19,039 bases of DNA, from positions 1-19,039 of the forward strand of contig JADJOY010000002.1 in the NCBI GenBank assembly GCA_016713535.1. The letters run 5' to 3'. The notes under the pieces were generated by a model. That model was given only the letters and a program-made list of their open reading frames with translations, was not told the DNA's origin and searched no databases. Both the position numbers and the translations under genes were made by a program. This document shows, piece by piece, positions 9,086-18,182 of the stretch. Numbering within the stretch: position 1 is the first letter of the stretch; every line of letters begins with the position of its first letter. The stretch comes from Deltaproteobacteria bacterium. Its GTDB lineage: Bacteria > JADJOY01.

Positions 9086-9804
9086 TCAGCCCTTCGAGAT
9101 CGCGTCGAACACTTGTTTCTCGGAGAGGCTGCGGGTGCAGAAGAACCAGTCGTGACAGGTCAGGTCGTCCTTCCCCGCCATTCGATCCTGCGCCACGCCG
9201 CACGAGCCCGGCGGCGGGACGATCACGGGGTCGCCGGGACGCCAGTCGGCCGGCGTCGCGACGGAGAACGCATCGGCGGTCTGGAGCGCGACGATCACCC
9301 GCAGGAGTTCGTCGAAGTTCCTGCCCAGGCTGAGGGGGTAGTAGATGATCGCACGGACGATGGCCTTCGGATCGATGACGAACACCGCGCGCACCGCCTT
9401 GGTCGCGCTCTCGCCTGGCTGGATCATGCCGTACTTCCGGGCGACCTCCATCGTGATGTCCTCGATCAGCGGGAATCGGACCTCGACGTTCTTCATCCCG
9501 CGGTACTCGATCTTCCTCCCGATCGTCCTGGAGCCAGGCGATGTGGCTGTAGAGACCATCGACCGAGAGCCCCACCAGCTTGGTGTTGAGCTTCGCGAAA
9601 CGATCCTCGAGGCTCGCAAACGTCATGAACTCCGAGGTGCAGACCGGCGTGAAGTCGGCCGGGTGACTGAACAAGATCACCCAGCTACCCCCGTATTGGG
9701 CCGGGAAGTCGATGTCGCCTTTGGGTCGTCACCGCCTTGAACGCTGGTGCCGGGTCTCCGATACGCGGCATGGAAACCGATTCGACGCCGTTGCTGGGTC
9801 CCAT
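9086..9804 (-). CDS. 1-Cys (Prx6-type) peroxiredoxin, two frameshifts
   Basis: Thiol peroxidase that reduces hydrogen peroxide and organic peroxides in the cytoplasm. The ATG at 9804 has AGGAAAGGAAA just upstream. The N-terminal part gives SMPRIGDPAPAFKAVTT; an extra base in the run at 9720-9722 shifts the frame to FSHPADFTPVCTSEFMTFAS, with the peroxidatic cysteine in PVCTSE. A second single-base insertion near 9511-9520 moves the frame to KIEYRGMKNVEVRFPLIEDI. The long C-terminal domain (ADWRPGDPVIVPPP, DLTCHDWFFCTRSLSEKQ) is typical of the Prx6/AhpC-TSA 1-Cys group. The reconstructed length of about 239 residues is close to the family norm of about 220. It lies 75 bases after the universal stress protein gene. 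Confidence 0.92.
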
Positions 9805-9879
9805 GGTTTCCTTTCCTGTGTGCCGTGCCTCGTGTGGCGCTTCGCCGCGCCGAGGCACGGCACGCGATCGGCTTGGCGC

Positions 9880-10341
9880 TCAAGCCGCCGCATGAGCACA
9901 GCGGACGACCTCCACCGAGCAACCCGCGTGGAGGACGACTGCGTGCGACACCGAGCCGAGCACGAACCGCTTCACGGGACCGTACCCGTGACAGCCGAGG
10001 ACGATCAGGTCCGCCCCGAAGCTCGCCGCCTCGTCGACGATCACCTGCTTCGGCGATCCCTCGACCACGCGGGTGGTCACCGCGAGCCCTCCGGCTGCGT
10101 CTGCGCGCCGGATGACGTCCGCGTCCGGCTCGACCAGCCTGGGAGCCCGCTCACGCAGTTCGTTGAGCTGGGTCATGTGAGCCGCCACGGTCAGGAGGAA
10201 CGGGTCAGGCACGAGGGGAATGGACGCGTGGAGAACGTGCAGCACCATGACCTCGCTTCCGGCGGGCCACGAGCGCCTGCAGATCTCCTCGACTGCTGCG
10301 TCACTGCACGGTGAGCCGTCCACTGCCAGCAAGATCTTCAT
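9880..10341 (-). CDS. Universal stress protein (UspA family)
   Basis: Cytoplasmic ATP-binding stress protein, a single intact domain of 153 residues. The ATG at 10341 has GAGAGGAA about seven bases upstream. The start MKILLAVDGSPCSDAAVEE is the classic first strand and loop, and the nucleotide-binding motif G-2x-G-9x-G-S is present as GCHGYGPVKRFVLGSVSHAV near the C-terminus, so it is likely an ATP-binding member. It lies in the same direction as the Tat protein gene upstream (98-base gap) and the peroxiredoxin gene downstream (75-base gap), which suggests co-regulation under oxidative or metal stress. Confidence 0.95.
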   Translation of the reverse strand: MKILLAVDGSPCSDAAVEEICRRSWPAGSEVMVLHVLHASIPLVPDPFLLTVAAHMTQLNELRERAPRLVEPDADVIRRADAAGGLAVTTRVVEGSPKQVIVDEAASFGADLIVLGCHGYGPVKRFVLGSVSHAVVLHAGCSVEVVRCAHAAA

Positions 10342-10439
10342 GGTCGTTCCTCTCTTCGCTCGCCGACCGCATCCACGGGGGTCAGGCGCCGCGATCGCTG
10401 TCGATCGCGTGCGCGCCGCGGGTTGCCAGGGGTCGCCGA

Positions 10440-10787
10440 TCAATTCAGCACACCCCACTTCCTCCAGACCTTCATCGGGCCATGATCGGGGCTGGTCATC
10501 CTGCGAAAGTTCCGGCTCTCGCGGTTGTTGCACCAACCCAGACCCGTGACCGTGATCGTCGTGCCATCAGCCGAGATGCGGCGTTGCCCGCCCCAGTTGT
10601 CGCAGGTCGCACAGTGCTGGGTGAGCGAGGCGCTCACGACGTATCCGTCGTCCCCGCCGTGACCGAGCGCTCCCATGTGCTCTTCGGCGCTCGACTCGGC
10701 GAGCGCCGTCGAAACGAACGCGACGCCCGCCCCCGCAACGACCGCGGCCCTGAGCAGATCCCTTCGATCGATGTCCGTGTTTCGCAT
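10440..10787 (-). CDS. Small Tat-exported Cys/Trp-rich protein of unknown function
   Basis: I do not recognise the family by name. The ATG at 10787 is chosen because GGAGGG lies about eight bases upstream and because it opens directly on a twin-arginine signal: DIDRRDLLRAAVVAGAGVAF, then ALAESS as a likely cleavage site, residues about 1-34. The mature part is only about 80 residues, with CATCDNWGG (CxxC), then RRISADGTTITVTGLGWCNN (a third cysteine), and a basic, aromatic tail SPDHGPMKVWRKWGVLN. Tat export suggests that it folds or binds a cofactor in the cytoplasm first; three cysteines and several histidines could bind a metal. It is intact and is the first gene of the stress group, so a role in periplasmic redox or metal handling is an inference from context. 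Confidence 0.8.
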   Translation of the reverse strand: MRNTDIDRRDLLRAAVVAGAGVAFVSTALAESSAEEHMGALGHGGDDGYVVSASLTQHCATCDNWGGQRRISADGTTITVTGLGWCNNRESRNFRRMTSPDHGPMKVWRKWGVLN

Positions 10788-11029
10788 GACGTACACCCTC
10801 CGTACGCTCGCGCGACCCGCGTCGCGCTGCACCTTCGTCGCCGCCATGGCGAAGCGATCACGCCATCGACGGTCAGGGCGGGAGTGACCGCAAGTGACGT
10901 GCCGGCCGACGGAGCTGGCGTGGTTCCAAGCCACTGCCCAACCCGGGCCGAAGAGCGCTGGCTAGCACCGACGGTGCGAGCTCCGTCTTCGCGGTTCGAC
11001 ACCTGAATTTCCGCGTCGATCGGAGAGAT

Positions 11030-11050
11030 GGGAGGCGATCGGCGCCTCCC
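11030..11050. other. GC-rich hairpin, perfect 8-base stem
   Basis: GGGAGGCG (11030-11037) pairs with CGCCTCCC (11043-11050) around a five-base loop. A looser outer pairing, TCGATCGG with CCGACCGA, may extend the stem across an internal loop. No T-run follows on either strand. It may be a terminator or a structured leader element; nothing decides between them. Confidence 0.35.
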
Positions 11051-11254
11051 CGACCGAAGCTGAAGCTCGCGAGGCATCTCAGACGCGACCCATGCGCTGA
11101 CGAGCCACGAAGCCCGGCGAAGGCGCATGTTACGGGACGCCCCCTCGGAGCCAGGTTCCGGCGCGTAGCCGTATCCCCACCGCCACGGAGCGCCGGCGAA
11201 CCGCGGATCCGGGCGTAACGGCTAACCGCAAGGATCATCGGGCCGTGCCACCAC

Positions 11255-11279
11255 TTGGTTGTCGCCAAAGACAATCCAA
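11255..11279. other. Hairpin or palindromic site TTGGTTGTC / GACAATCCAA
   Basis: TTGGTTGTC (11255-11263) and GACAATCCAA (11270-11279) are complementary apart from one bulged base, around a six-base loop. The site is richer in A and T than its surroundings. It could be a hairpin or a protein-binding palindrome; no adjacent gene is certain. Confidence 0.3.
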
Positions 11280-11378
11280 CGGGACTACCGGGGCATGGAA
11301 CGCGCTCCGTCGGAACCCCTCGACACGGAAAACCGCGGTCCCTTCAGCGCCGGGGCGGGACGGACGCCGGCAACGACG

Positions 11379-11502
11379 CTATATGCAACGTCACGATTCG
11401 TAGCGACCGGTCTCGGCGTCCACATCGGCTTCGGCGGCGACGAAGCGCCGCCCTCCAGCCCGTTCGGCGCAACGGCGATCCAAATCGTGGTGGCCCATTT
11501 AG
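11379..11502. repeat. 123-bp imperfect inverted repeat element, copy 2
   Basis: Nearly identical to 5214-5336 and in the same orientation. Similarity begins exactly at CTATATG and stops at CATTTAG in both copies, with unrelated flanks, so the unit is well defined. The two competing stems are preserved here: GCTTCG/CGAAGC (11428-11433 with 11441-11446) and GGCGGC/GCCGCC (11433-11438 with 11447-11452). The one-base length difference between copies would shift any reading frame, which argues against a coding function unless it is a sequencing error. This copy lies in the gene-poor region. Confidence 0.85.
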
Positions 11503-12146
11503 CGCCGTGGGTGGCGCAGCCTCGGCGATCGGGCCGGCGGGTCGCCGCCGGAGATGCCCCTCGACGAACACGCCGGATCGGACTCGCCACCACGCGGTAT
11601 GTCAACGAGCAGGATGCCCAGTTTCCTCGCGTTGCCCGCATGGCGGCCACAACGGGCTGGACGAGCAGCGGGCGACACCATGGGCGCTTCGGACTTCAGA
11701 TCGAGCCGGGCGCCGACCGGAACGGCTACCGGCGAGCGCAGCTGGATCCATCGCGCGCTCGGATCGACCGACTCACAGGTCTCGAGATCACTAGGCGTTT
11801 ACCCGTTCACAGCGATCTGGGTTATCGCCCCCGGGCACCGCCGCTCCACTCTGCAGGCGGGAGGCTTCGCGCTCGTACGCGACATCGAGTCCGGCGGCGT
11901 GAAGGCCCGCAGCGCCGCGGCTCCGGCGGTCAACCGGGCCCCATCGACTTTCCCCCACCGCGACGTCCGGCCATTCCTTGCGCAAGGTGGGTGCCGTGGC
12001 CAGACCTTCACGATCGTCGCGTCGCGCCCGCAACGGCGCGGTTCGACCGCTCGCGTGGCGACAGCGGGGAACGACGGTCGGCGACCATCGCCGACGAGTC
12101 TCGAGAGGGCGCTCCGGACGCCGCTCCCGCGATAGCGCGCCGAGCG

Positions 12147-13396
12147 CTATTCGTACACCTTCTCACCCACCGCGTCGGCCTGCGCGGCGTCGGGCTCCGG
12201 GTCCCCGGGTGCGGCGCGCGAGCCGCGCGGCCTTAGGCTCGCGATACCACTCGTGGGCGACGATCGCCGCCATCACCTCGTTGGTCCCGGTCCAGATCGA
12301 TGCGAGCCGTAGATCGCGGTGGATACGCTCGACAGGGAACACGTTCGTGTAGCCGATCCCGCCCATGACCTGCATCGAGTGGTGGGCCACCTGCTGGCAC
12401 GACTCGGTCACGAACTTCTTGGTCTCGGAGATCATGCGCCGCCCCCGCGCCGGATCCTCGCGACGGTCGACCGCGACGGCCGTGGCGTCGACCAGCGCCC
12501 GCGACGCGTCGAGCAGCATCGCGGCCTCGGCGATCTGGAAGCTCACCCCTGGAAGGCGGCGATCGGCTGGCCCGAACGCCTTGCGCTTCGCGGTGTAGTC
12601 GGTCGCGACCTCGAGCGCCGGGCGCGCCGCGCCGATGGTCATCGCGGCGGTGCCGAGGCGCTCCGGGATCATCATGGTCTGGAACACCTCCGCGCCCCGG
12701 TCGATCCCGCCGAGGACGTTCTCGACCGGCACCTCGACATCCTCCGAACACCAACCGGGCGGTACCGCCACCGCGACAACCCATGAGCCCGTAGAGGTAC
12801 TCGCTGGTGACGCCGGGCGATCGATCGACGATGAAGCACGTGATGCCCTTGTGCGGCGGCGCTTCGAGGTTGGTGCGCGCATAGACCAGGAAGAAGTCCG
12901 CAGCGGTGCCGCCGACGATGAAGCGCTTCTGACCGTTCAGCACGAAGTGGTCGCCGCGCCGCTCGGCGCGCGTGGCGGTGCCGAAGAAGTCGCTGCCACC
13001 GCGCGGCTCGGTGAGGCACTCGGCCGCGAAACGCTCGCCGCGAAGCAGCGGTCTCACGTAACGCTTCACGCTGCTCGTCGGTGCCGTGCGGCACGATGGC
13101 GTCGCATACCAGCTCCGCGCCCACCCCGAACACGCACGCGAAGATGTAGCCGAGGACGCCGACCTCCTCCATCGCCATGCAGGTCGTCACCCAGTCCATG
13201 TCCCGCCCGCCGAAACGGCGCGGATGACGACACCCGGAGCAGGTTGCGTCGCCCGGCTTCGTGGAGCAGCTCGGTGGGGAACTGGACCTCGTCCGCGTCC
13301 ATCGCCAAGATCAGCTCGCGAGGGAACGGATTTGACGAGATCGCGGACCTCGTCGCGAAACGCCTTCTGCTCGTCGGTCAGGATCCAGTCGAACAT
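12147..13396 (-). CDS. Acyl-CoA dehydrogenase, frameshifted
   Basis: FAD enzyme that introduces the alpha-beta double bond into acyl-CoA thioesters. The ATG at 13396 has GAGGAG just upstream and opens [20 protein letters not shown]. Joined frames give [20 protein letters not shown], then [20 protein letters not shown] (the FAD/substrate loop), [40 protein letters not shown] and [20 protein letters not shown]. The C-terminal catalytic region reads [12 protein letters not shown]. The best end is VGEKVYE followed by the stop at 12147-12149. The reconstructed length of about 415 codons is slightly longer than usual. At least five frame changes are needed. The gene is divergent from the methyltransferase gene. 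The substrate is unknown; no other beta-oxidation gene is nearby. Confidence 0.88.
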
Positions 13397-13425
13397 GATG
13401 GCCTCCTCGGCTTCCGCCACGTCCC

Positions 13426-14141
13426 GTGAGGCTGGGCGCACGCGTTCCAGCACGACCCTGGGCTCTTCGACGCGTTTCGCGCCGCCGAGACCCGGAGCGG
13501 CGGATCGTGAGACGGCTCGCCGCGCATCTGGCACTCTCGGCGGCCGTTCGGTCCCTCGAGATCGGCTGCGGCACCGGACGCACCACCGAGCAGCTGTGCA
13601 CCGCAGCCGGGTGCTACGTCGCTCGACGCGTCCCGGGTGATGCTGGCCGTGGCGCGACGCCGGGTCGACCTGGCCTGCGCGCCGCGCTGGCTCGTCGGCC
13701 GCGCCCAGGCCCCCTCACCACTCGCGAGCGGATTTCGGTCGACGTCGTGCTCGCGACCTGGGTGCTCGCGAACATGCGACCGGGCGGGCAAGCCCTGGCG
13801 CTCGCCGAGATCGAGCGGGTCACGCGCGCGGCAGCCAGCGCCGGCACGTCAGCTGGTCGAGAATCACTGGTCGAGCGAGCTCCAGGAGCTTCGCGGCCTC
13901 CCCACCGATCCGAGCGGCAGCGAGATCAGGAACCTGATCGGCGAGGGCGGTTTCCACGATCGTCGAGGATCGACACCGAGATTCGCTTCGCGAGCGACGA
14001 CGAGGCGCGCGCGTGCTGGGCGCGCTGTGCGGACCGACGGCGAGCACGGCGCTCGCAAGCCGGCCGCGTTCGCGCGTGGCTCAGCGCGTGGTCATCCTGC
14101 ATCGGCCACGGACCGATTCCAGGCCTCGCTCCCGGTCCTGA
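13426..14141 (+). CDS. Class I SAM-dependent methyltransferase, frameshifted
   Basis: A methyltransferase of unknown substrate. Motif I is clear: LEIGCGTGRTTEQL near 13557-13598, preceded by PERRIVRRLAAHLALSAAVR. After a frame change come LDASRVMLAVARRRVD (motif II region), then VDVVLATWVLANMRPGGQAL near 13738-13797 (motif IV region), LALAEIERVTR, LVENHWSSELQELRGL, EIRNLIGEGGF and a C-terminal strand VAQRVVILHRPR ending at TGA 14139-14141. The N-terminus is uncertain: a frame reading FQHDPGLFDAFRAAE at about 13445-13490 probably belongs to it, so the start may lie near 13426 or in the gap before the divergent acyl-CoA dehydrogenase gene. Four or more frame changes are needed. Confidence 0.72.
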
Positions 14142-14940
14142 TCGCGCCACCGTCCGCCCAGAAGAACTCGACCGAGCTCGACGCCAGCATGTCGTCGCGG
14201 CGATAGATGCGCGTGTGAGGCGCGTGGGCTCGCGCGGCGAGCCACGCGGCCAGGAAAGCGCTCCGGGCGCGATCGCGGGCGCGCACGGTTGCGCCCGCGC
14301 CGGCGCGGCCCACGGGCAGGAACCGGTAGAGGTGCCAGGCGTGCGGGGCGCACCCGCAGGCGTGAGCGCCTCGATCATCCGCGCGCGGTCCGCCGGGCGA
14401 TCGACGTTGAGCGCCCGTCACCACCGTGGAGCGTGAACGAACGCCGCGCCGCGGTAGCCGCTTCGGTGCGTCAGCATCCGCGCGTGGTGGCCCGGGCCGC
14501 AGCCGCGCGACCGGTCGTGGATCTCAGGGATCGATGGACTCGATCGGCAGGATGAACCGGTCGACGGCGCGCTCCTCGGCGAACCCTGCGGCGACGCTAG
14601 CCCGTTCGTGCACCTGCCAGGAACCCGCGCGCCTTAGCGCTCGCCGCACTAGAAGCCCGCCGTGGGACCAGAGGAAGGTTCGCCGCCGCCGAGCACCACG
14701 TTACGGATCGGCCCGCGCGAGAGATCGTCGAGAGGCCCTCCGCCTGGAGCTGAGACATCGTCGAAAGGCCCAGTCCGCCGCGCAGAAGACGCGAGGCGTT
14801 GCAGTCAGGCAGCAAGAAGAAGCGAGGCGATCTGTTCGGCCTCGTCTCCCGCTCCGCCCGCTCGACCAAGGCTCCAAGGCCGCGCTCGTAGCGGCGCGCT
14901 CGATCGGCGCGGCGCGCTCACTTCGCCAGGAAGCGCTCAC
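14092..14940 (-). CDS. Radical SAM protein coupled to korB, frameshifted
   Basis: The best start is the GTG at 14940, whose last two bases form part of the korB stop (GTGA at 14937-14940). Joined frames give RPNRSPRFFLLPDCNAS and, in the next frame, VFCAADWAF. Restoring two missing bases near 14785-14805 gives CNASCVFC, the CxxxCxxC cluster motif. Next come SQLQAEGLSTIS, then IRNVVLGGGEPSS with the G-G-E-P motif, then ERAVDRFILPIESIDPEIHD and VRAWHLYRFLPVGRAG in later frames, and a C-terminal SSSVEFFWADGGAIRTG. This order fits a compact radical SAM barrel of about 280 residues. I cannot assign a substrate. Its 3' end overlaps that of the convergent methyltransferase gene by about 50 bases as drawn, which may be a frame error. 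Confidence 0.68.
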
Positions 14941-15803
14941 CGGATGCGCTCGCGCGGCAGCGCCTTCCAGACGAGCTCCTTCCTGACGCTCGCGCGCGGG
15001 CGTCGTGAGGTCGCGCTCGGCTCGAGCCGGCGATGGAGACACTCGGTGCCAGGAGCTTGTGCCGTGCTCCTGCGCCAGGTCCATCGCGGCGAGCCGGTTG
15101 CTCGGATCGTGGTTCAGCGAGGCCAGCGTCTGGAGGATCTCCTTGTGGTGGCCGAGCTGCGAAAGTCCTCGTGGCCGAACGTGATGCACGGCGACTGCAC
15201 GTTCCACGAACGCGAAGCCCGGGAAGCGAATGGCCTCCTCGATCACGTCCGCGAGGCCGGCCATGTCGGCAGGCGTTCCTTGTGCCACGAGAAGCCCGCG
15301 CCGATAGGCCAGGACGTAAACAGCCGATTCACCGGGTCCTCGATGCTCCCGTAGCTCGACGACACCGTCGGCAAGCCCGTCCAGCGAGTCGGCGAGGCGC
15401 CCCTTGGTGAGGCCCGTAGATCTGGTTGTCCATCACGTTGTGAGGTGAGGTCGAGGGTTGCGCCGGATCGCATGGGCGACGTGGCCGCCGCCGATCGGAA
15501 CCGTCGCCGTCACCCCCGCCACCAGCACCAGGAGGTCCGGGTTGGCGACTTGATCCCCTGCGATCAGTAGCGCGCGCCCGTGGACGCTGTTGAAGCCGTA
15601 CGCCGTGGTGGCCGGGATCCGGCTCGAGCAGCCGATGCCGGCTCACGAACGCGATCTCTCCGTGGGTGCCCGACCGACGCCCGCCAGGGCGCGCAGAGAT
15701 CGACTGGAGCGCCGAAGTCGCCGCACCCGGGGCACCAGATCGGTTTGAGGGCGCTCTTGTAGTCCCTGGCGGTGGGACCGTGGGCCCGATTGATGGCTGT
15801 CAT
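14937..15803 (-). CDS. korB: 2-oxoacid:ferredoxin oxidoreductase beta subunit, frameshifted
   Basis: Thiamine-diphosphate subunit of the enzyme that links oxidative decarboxylation of a 2-oxoacid, probably 2-oxoglutarate, to ferredoxin reduction. The ATG at 15803 opens MTAINRAHGPTARDYKSALK, followed by PIWCPGCGDFGA, the family signature. Later pieces are the cofactor-binding GDGDG near 15510-15530, MDNQIYGLTKG near 15390-15435, IEEAIRFPGFAFVERA, and HHKEILQTLASLNHDPSNRL near 15095-15155, ending KELVWKALPRERIR and TGA at 14937-14939. The length of about 289 residues is normal for the short KorB type. korA ends nine bases upstream and its last codons contain the GGAG ribosome site, so translation is coupled. 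At least five frame changes are needed. Confidence 0.9.
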
Positions 15804-15812
15804 GGTGTTGGC

Positions 15813-17674
15813 TCACTCCTGCGGTTCGACTTCGTTCTGGCGCGCTGGCGCTGGAGCTCGGCGGAAGCCGAGCAGCCGTTCCGGTGATCTCGCTAGCCAG
15901 GATGGGTTTGGAGCCCGGCTTGGCGAACGAGCGCAGGCCGGCAGGCACGTCGACGTAACACATGCGGATCAGCCGGTAGAGCTGACCTTGGTAGGACTGC
16001 TCGACCACCAGCCCAGCGCGCACGCCGGTGAAGAATCGCGATACACCTGCTCAGCCACCGGATGAAGGGCCGAAGCGCCGAGGAGCTTCACCCGCGGGCC
16101 GTCCGCGGCGGCGCGATCGAGCGCCTCGCGGGCGATCCCGCGATCGAGCCCACGCGATCAGCGCCAGCGGCGCTCCCCGTCACCCTCGATCGCGAAGTCG
16201 CGGCGCTCGGTGCGTCCCGGCAGGTCAAGCTTGCAGGTGCGCTTGGCGACCATGCGCTCGTGCATCTCGCCGCCAGCGGTCGGTGCTCCGCTCTCGTTTG
16301 CTCGATCCCCGACGCCAGGTAGTTGCCCTTCGCCATCCCCGGGTGGCTGATCGGGCTGACGCCGGACTCGGTGATGCGGAAGCGTGCGTAGTGCTCGGCT
16401 CGCCCTCGCTCGGCACCGTCAGGACACCACCTTGAGCCTCGAGGTGTCGGTGGGTCGAAAAGTCTCCTTGCGCTGCGCGATCTCCTGGTCAGAGGATGAT
16501 GATGACCGGCGTCTGGTAGGTCTCGGCGATCTCGAAAGGCCTCGACCGTGGTGACGAGGACCCAGCCACGCTCGCTGGCGCCAGCACTGGACGCAGCGCG
16601 TCGCCGTGGGCCGAACGCCGCCTGGAAGAGGTCCGATTGCTCGCTCTTAGTTGGGATGCCGGTCGAGGGTCACCGCGCTGCACGTTCACGCACACCGGCG
16701 GAGCTCCGCGATGGTGGCCAGACCGAGCATCTCGGTCTTGAGCGACACCTGCCCGGCCCCGACGTGGCGGTCAGCGCCTTCTTCCCGGCGAAGCTCGCGC
16801 CCACCACGGCTCCGATCCCGGCGATCTCATCCTCGGCCTGGGGCTGCCACCGCATTTCCAGATCTCGCCGTTGAGCAGGTGCCAGATCTCGGAGGACGGC
16901 GTGATCGGATAGCCCGCCGAAGAACTCGCAACCCGCGAAGATCGCGCCCACCGCGGACATCTCGTTGCCGTCGGCAGGCACCTGAGGGCGCCTCCTTGCC
17001 CGCTGGCCGCGCCGAGCCGGACCTCGAGCTTACGTGAGCGCACGAGCGGATGCTCAGCGGCGTAAGCCCGCGCCGGCGGCGAATGCGCGCTCGTTCGCGG
17101 CGACCACATCGTCGCCCTTCTTGCCGAGCTTGCGACGGATGCCTGCGACGATGCGCTCTGCCGAAACCGAGCCAGGTGGAAGGGCAGCCCCATCACCACC
17201 GCGTTCTTCGGGCGCTCCGCGCAGTCGCCTGCTTGGACAGACGCGATCAGGACCGCCACGGTCTCCGCGGGACGCTTACGCCCGCGACCGACAAGGTCTT
17301 CGACGGCGAGCCCGCGCTGTCGCTCTCGAACACGAGCGTGGTGCGGCCGCCCTGCCAGCATTCGGCTCAACGAGCAGGGGACAGATCAGCTAGAAAGTCA
17401 GGTCGGTTCATCGACGCCAAAACTCGACAGGACGGGGTGGGTATACCCGGAAGGACAGGGAGACTCGAAACTGCAGGATCTGCGGAGGCTCATGAGGATG
17501 GGCGGAGTAACCTTCGCGAGCGACCGCGTTGATGAGCGACTCGGATTCCGCCGGACGTTCAGGTCCACCGCGTCTGTACTCAGATGACTGGTGGTTGGAC
17601 AGGCCTCGGCACTCCGCTTGCGCTCGCTGGAACAAGCTCCCGATGCCTCGATCGCCGTAGCGCTCCGGCGGCAT
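15813..17674 (-). CDS. korA: 2-oxoacid:ferredoxin oxidoreductase alpha subunit with fused gamma domain, frameshifted
   Basis: Partner of KorB. Pieces of the N-terminal gamma domain are SESLINAVAREGY (about 17495-17535), THPVLSSFGVDEP (about 17400-17445), GRTTLVFESDSAG, ERPKNAVVMGLPFHLA, and RRKLGKKGDDVVAANERAF in another frame near 17080-17140. The alpha domain follows with GNEMSAVGAIFAGCEFFGG, then GYPITPSSEIWHLLNGEIWK (the YPITP signature), AEDEIAGIGAVVGASFAGKK, ALTATSGPG, CVNVQRG, FEIAETYQTPVIII and, near the end, GLVVEQSYQGQLYRLIRMCY. The stop TGA is at 15813-15815 after NEVEPQE. About 620 codons matches the fused gamma-alpha type. The start at 17674 is a guess: the first conserved residues appear only near 17560. 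More than eight frame changes are needed. Confidence 0.85.
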
Positions 17675-17741
17675 GACTACGTCAAACTTCGACTCGAAAT
17701 CAATACGCCGCCCGAGGAGCCCCCCAGGCGTTCCGCGGATA

Positions 17742-18058
17742 TTAGCGACTACCGGCCTTCGCCGCTACCGGATCGCCGGCCGATCGAACTTCGGAACGGG
17801 TGATCCGGCTTCCTCCGGTCCGCTCTCCTGGCCTCGGCTGCGCGGGTGTCAGGCCGCTTACCGCCGCATGGGCCACGCCGAGCGCCCACGGGGCACGCGC
17901 GGACGCACGCCAGACCCCATCCGCAGCGCGTCGTCGACGGGCAGGAAGCCGTCGTGATCGGGTTTATGGCGCCTTCCAGACAGGCCACGGAAACAGAGCC
18001 CGCACGCATCACAGCGGGCGCGATCGACTTCGGACGCTGAGCGAGCTTGCGCTGCCAT
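17742..18058 (-). CDS. Ferredoxin with two 4Fe-4S motifs, frameshifted
   Basis: Probably the electron acceptor or delta-type subunit for KorAB. The frame from the ATG at 18058 reads MAAQARSASEVDRARCDACG, then LCF, giving the first cluster motif CxxCxxC. A shift moves to ACLEGAIN, completing that motif. PDHDGFLPVDDAL is in the first frame again, and CVRACPVGA in another frame gives the end of the second cluster; one or two cysteines of CMGCG-type spacing have been lost to base errors (CGWGLAC, RMGSG). The C-terminal frame and the stop (TAA at 17742-17744, or an earlier TAG at about 17749) are unsettled. No good ribosome site precedes 18058, so the start may be elsewhere. It lies about 70 bases upstream of korA. 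Confidence 0.75.
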
Positions 18059-18182
18059 GGCCGTGTTCGGACTCAAACGCCGTGCCGAAACGCGTCGCGC
18101 TGGCTCCAGGGATCGAGCCGGTGGGCCTCCGGTGACGAGCGGCCTGGCGATCCCTAATCGACCCGCGCGCTCGTCGCCCGGC

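Larger units (their letters stand above)
10788..12146. other. 1.36-kb region with no recognisable gene
   Basis: Open frames exist here on both strands, but their translations (for example plus-strand 11259-12236 and minus-strand 11791-12033) overlap each other, are rich in Arg, Pro and Ala, and match no family I know. The part next to 10787 should hold the promoter of the stress genes. The region contains hairpins at 11030-11050 and 11255-11279 and the second copy of the 123-bp repeat at 11379-11502. A heavily frameshifted gene between 11550 and 12140 cannot be excluded. Confidence 0.55.

Noticed and set aside
8487-9680. One long minus-strand frame joining peroxiredoxin and superoxide dismutase as a fusion
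   Set aside because: The superoxide dismutase has its own ATG, signal peptide and strong ribosome site at 9029, and the peroxiredoxin continues in another frame to its own stop at 9086. The joined frame is a by-product of an indel.
9086-9804. Programmed ribosomal frameshifting in the broken genes
   Set aside because: Shifts occur in many unrelated genes, at different run types and in no common slippery-site context, so sequencing error explains them better.
9712-10314. Plus-strand open frame of 200 codons opposite the universal stress protein
   Set aside because: It is the antisense of a clear UspA-family gene with a ribosome site and ATP-binding motif.
11259-12236. Plus-strand open frame of 325 codons
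   Set aside because: It crosses the 123-bp repeat and runs into the acyl-CoA dehydrogenase gene on the other strand, overlaps other equally long frames, and matches no family I know.
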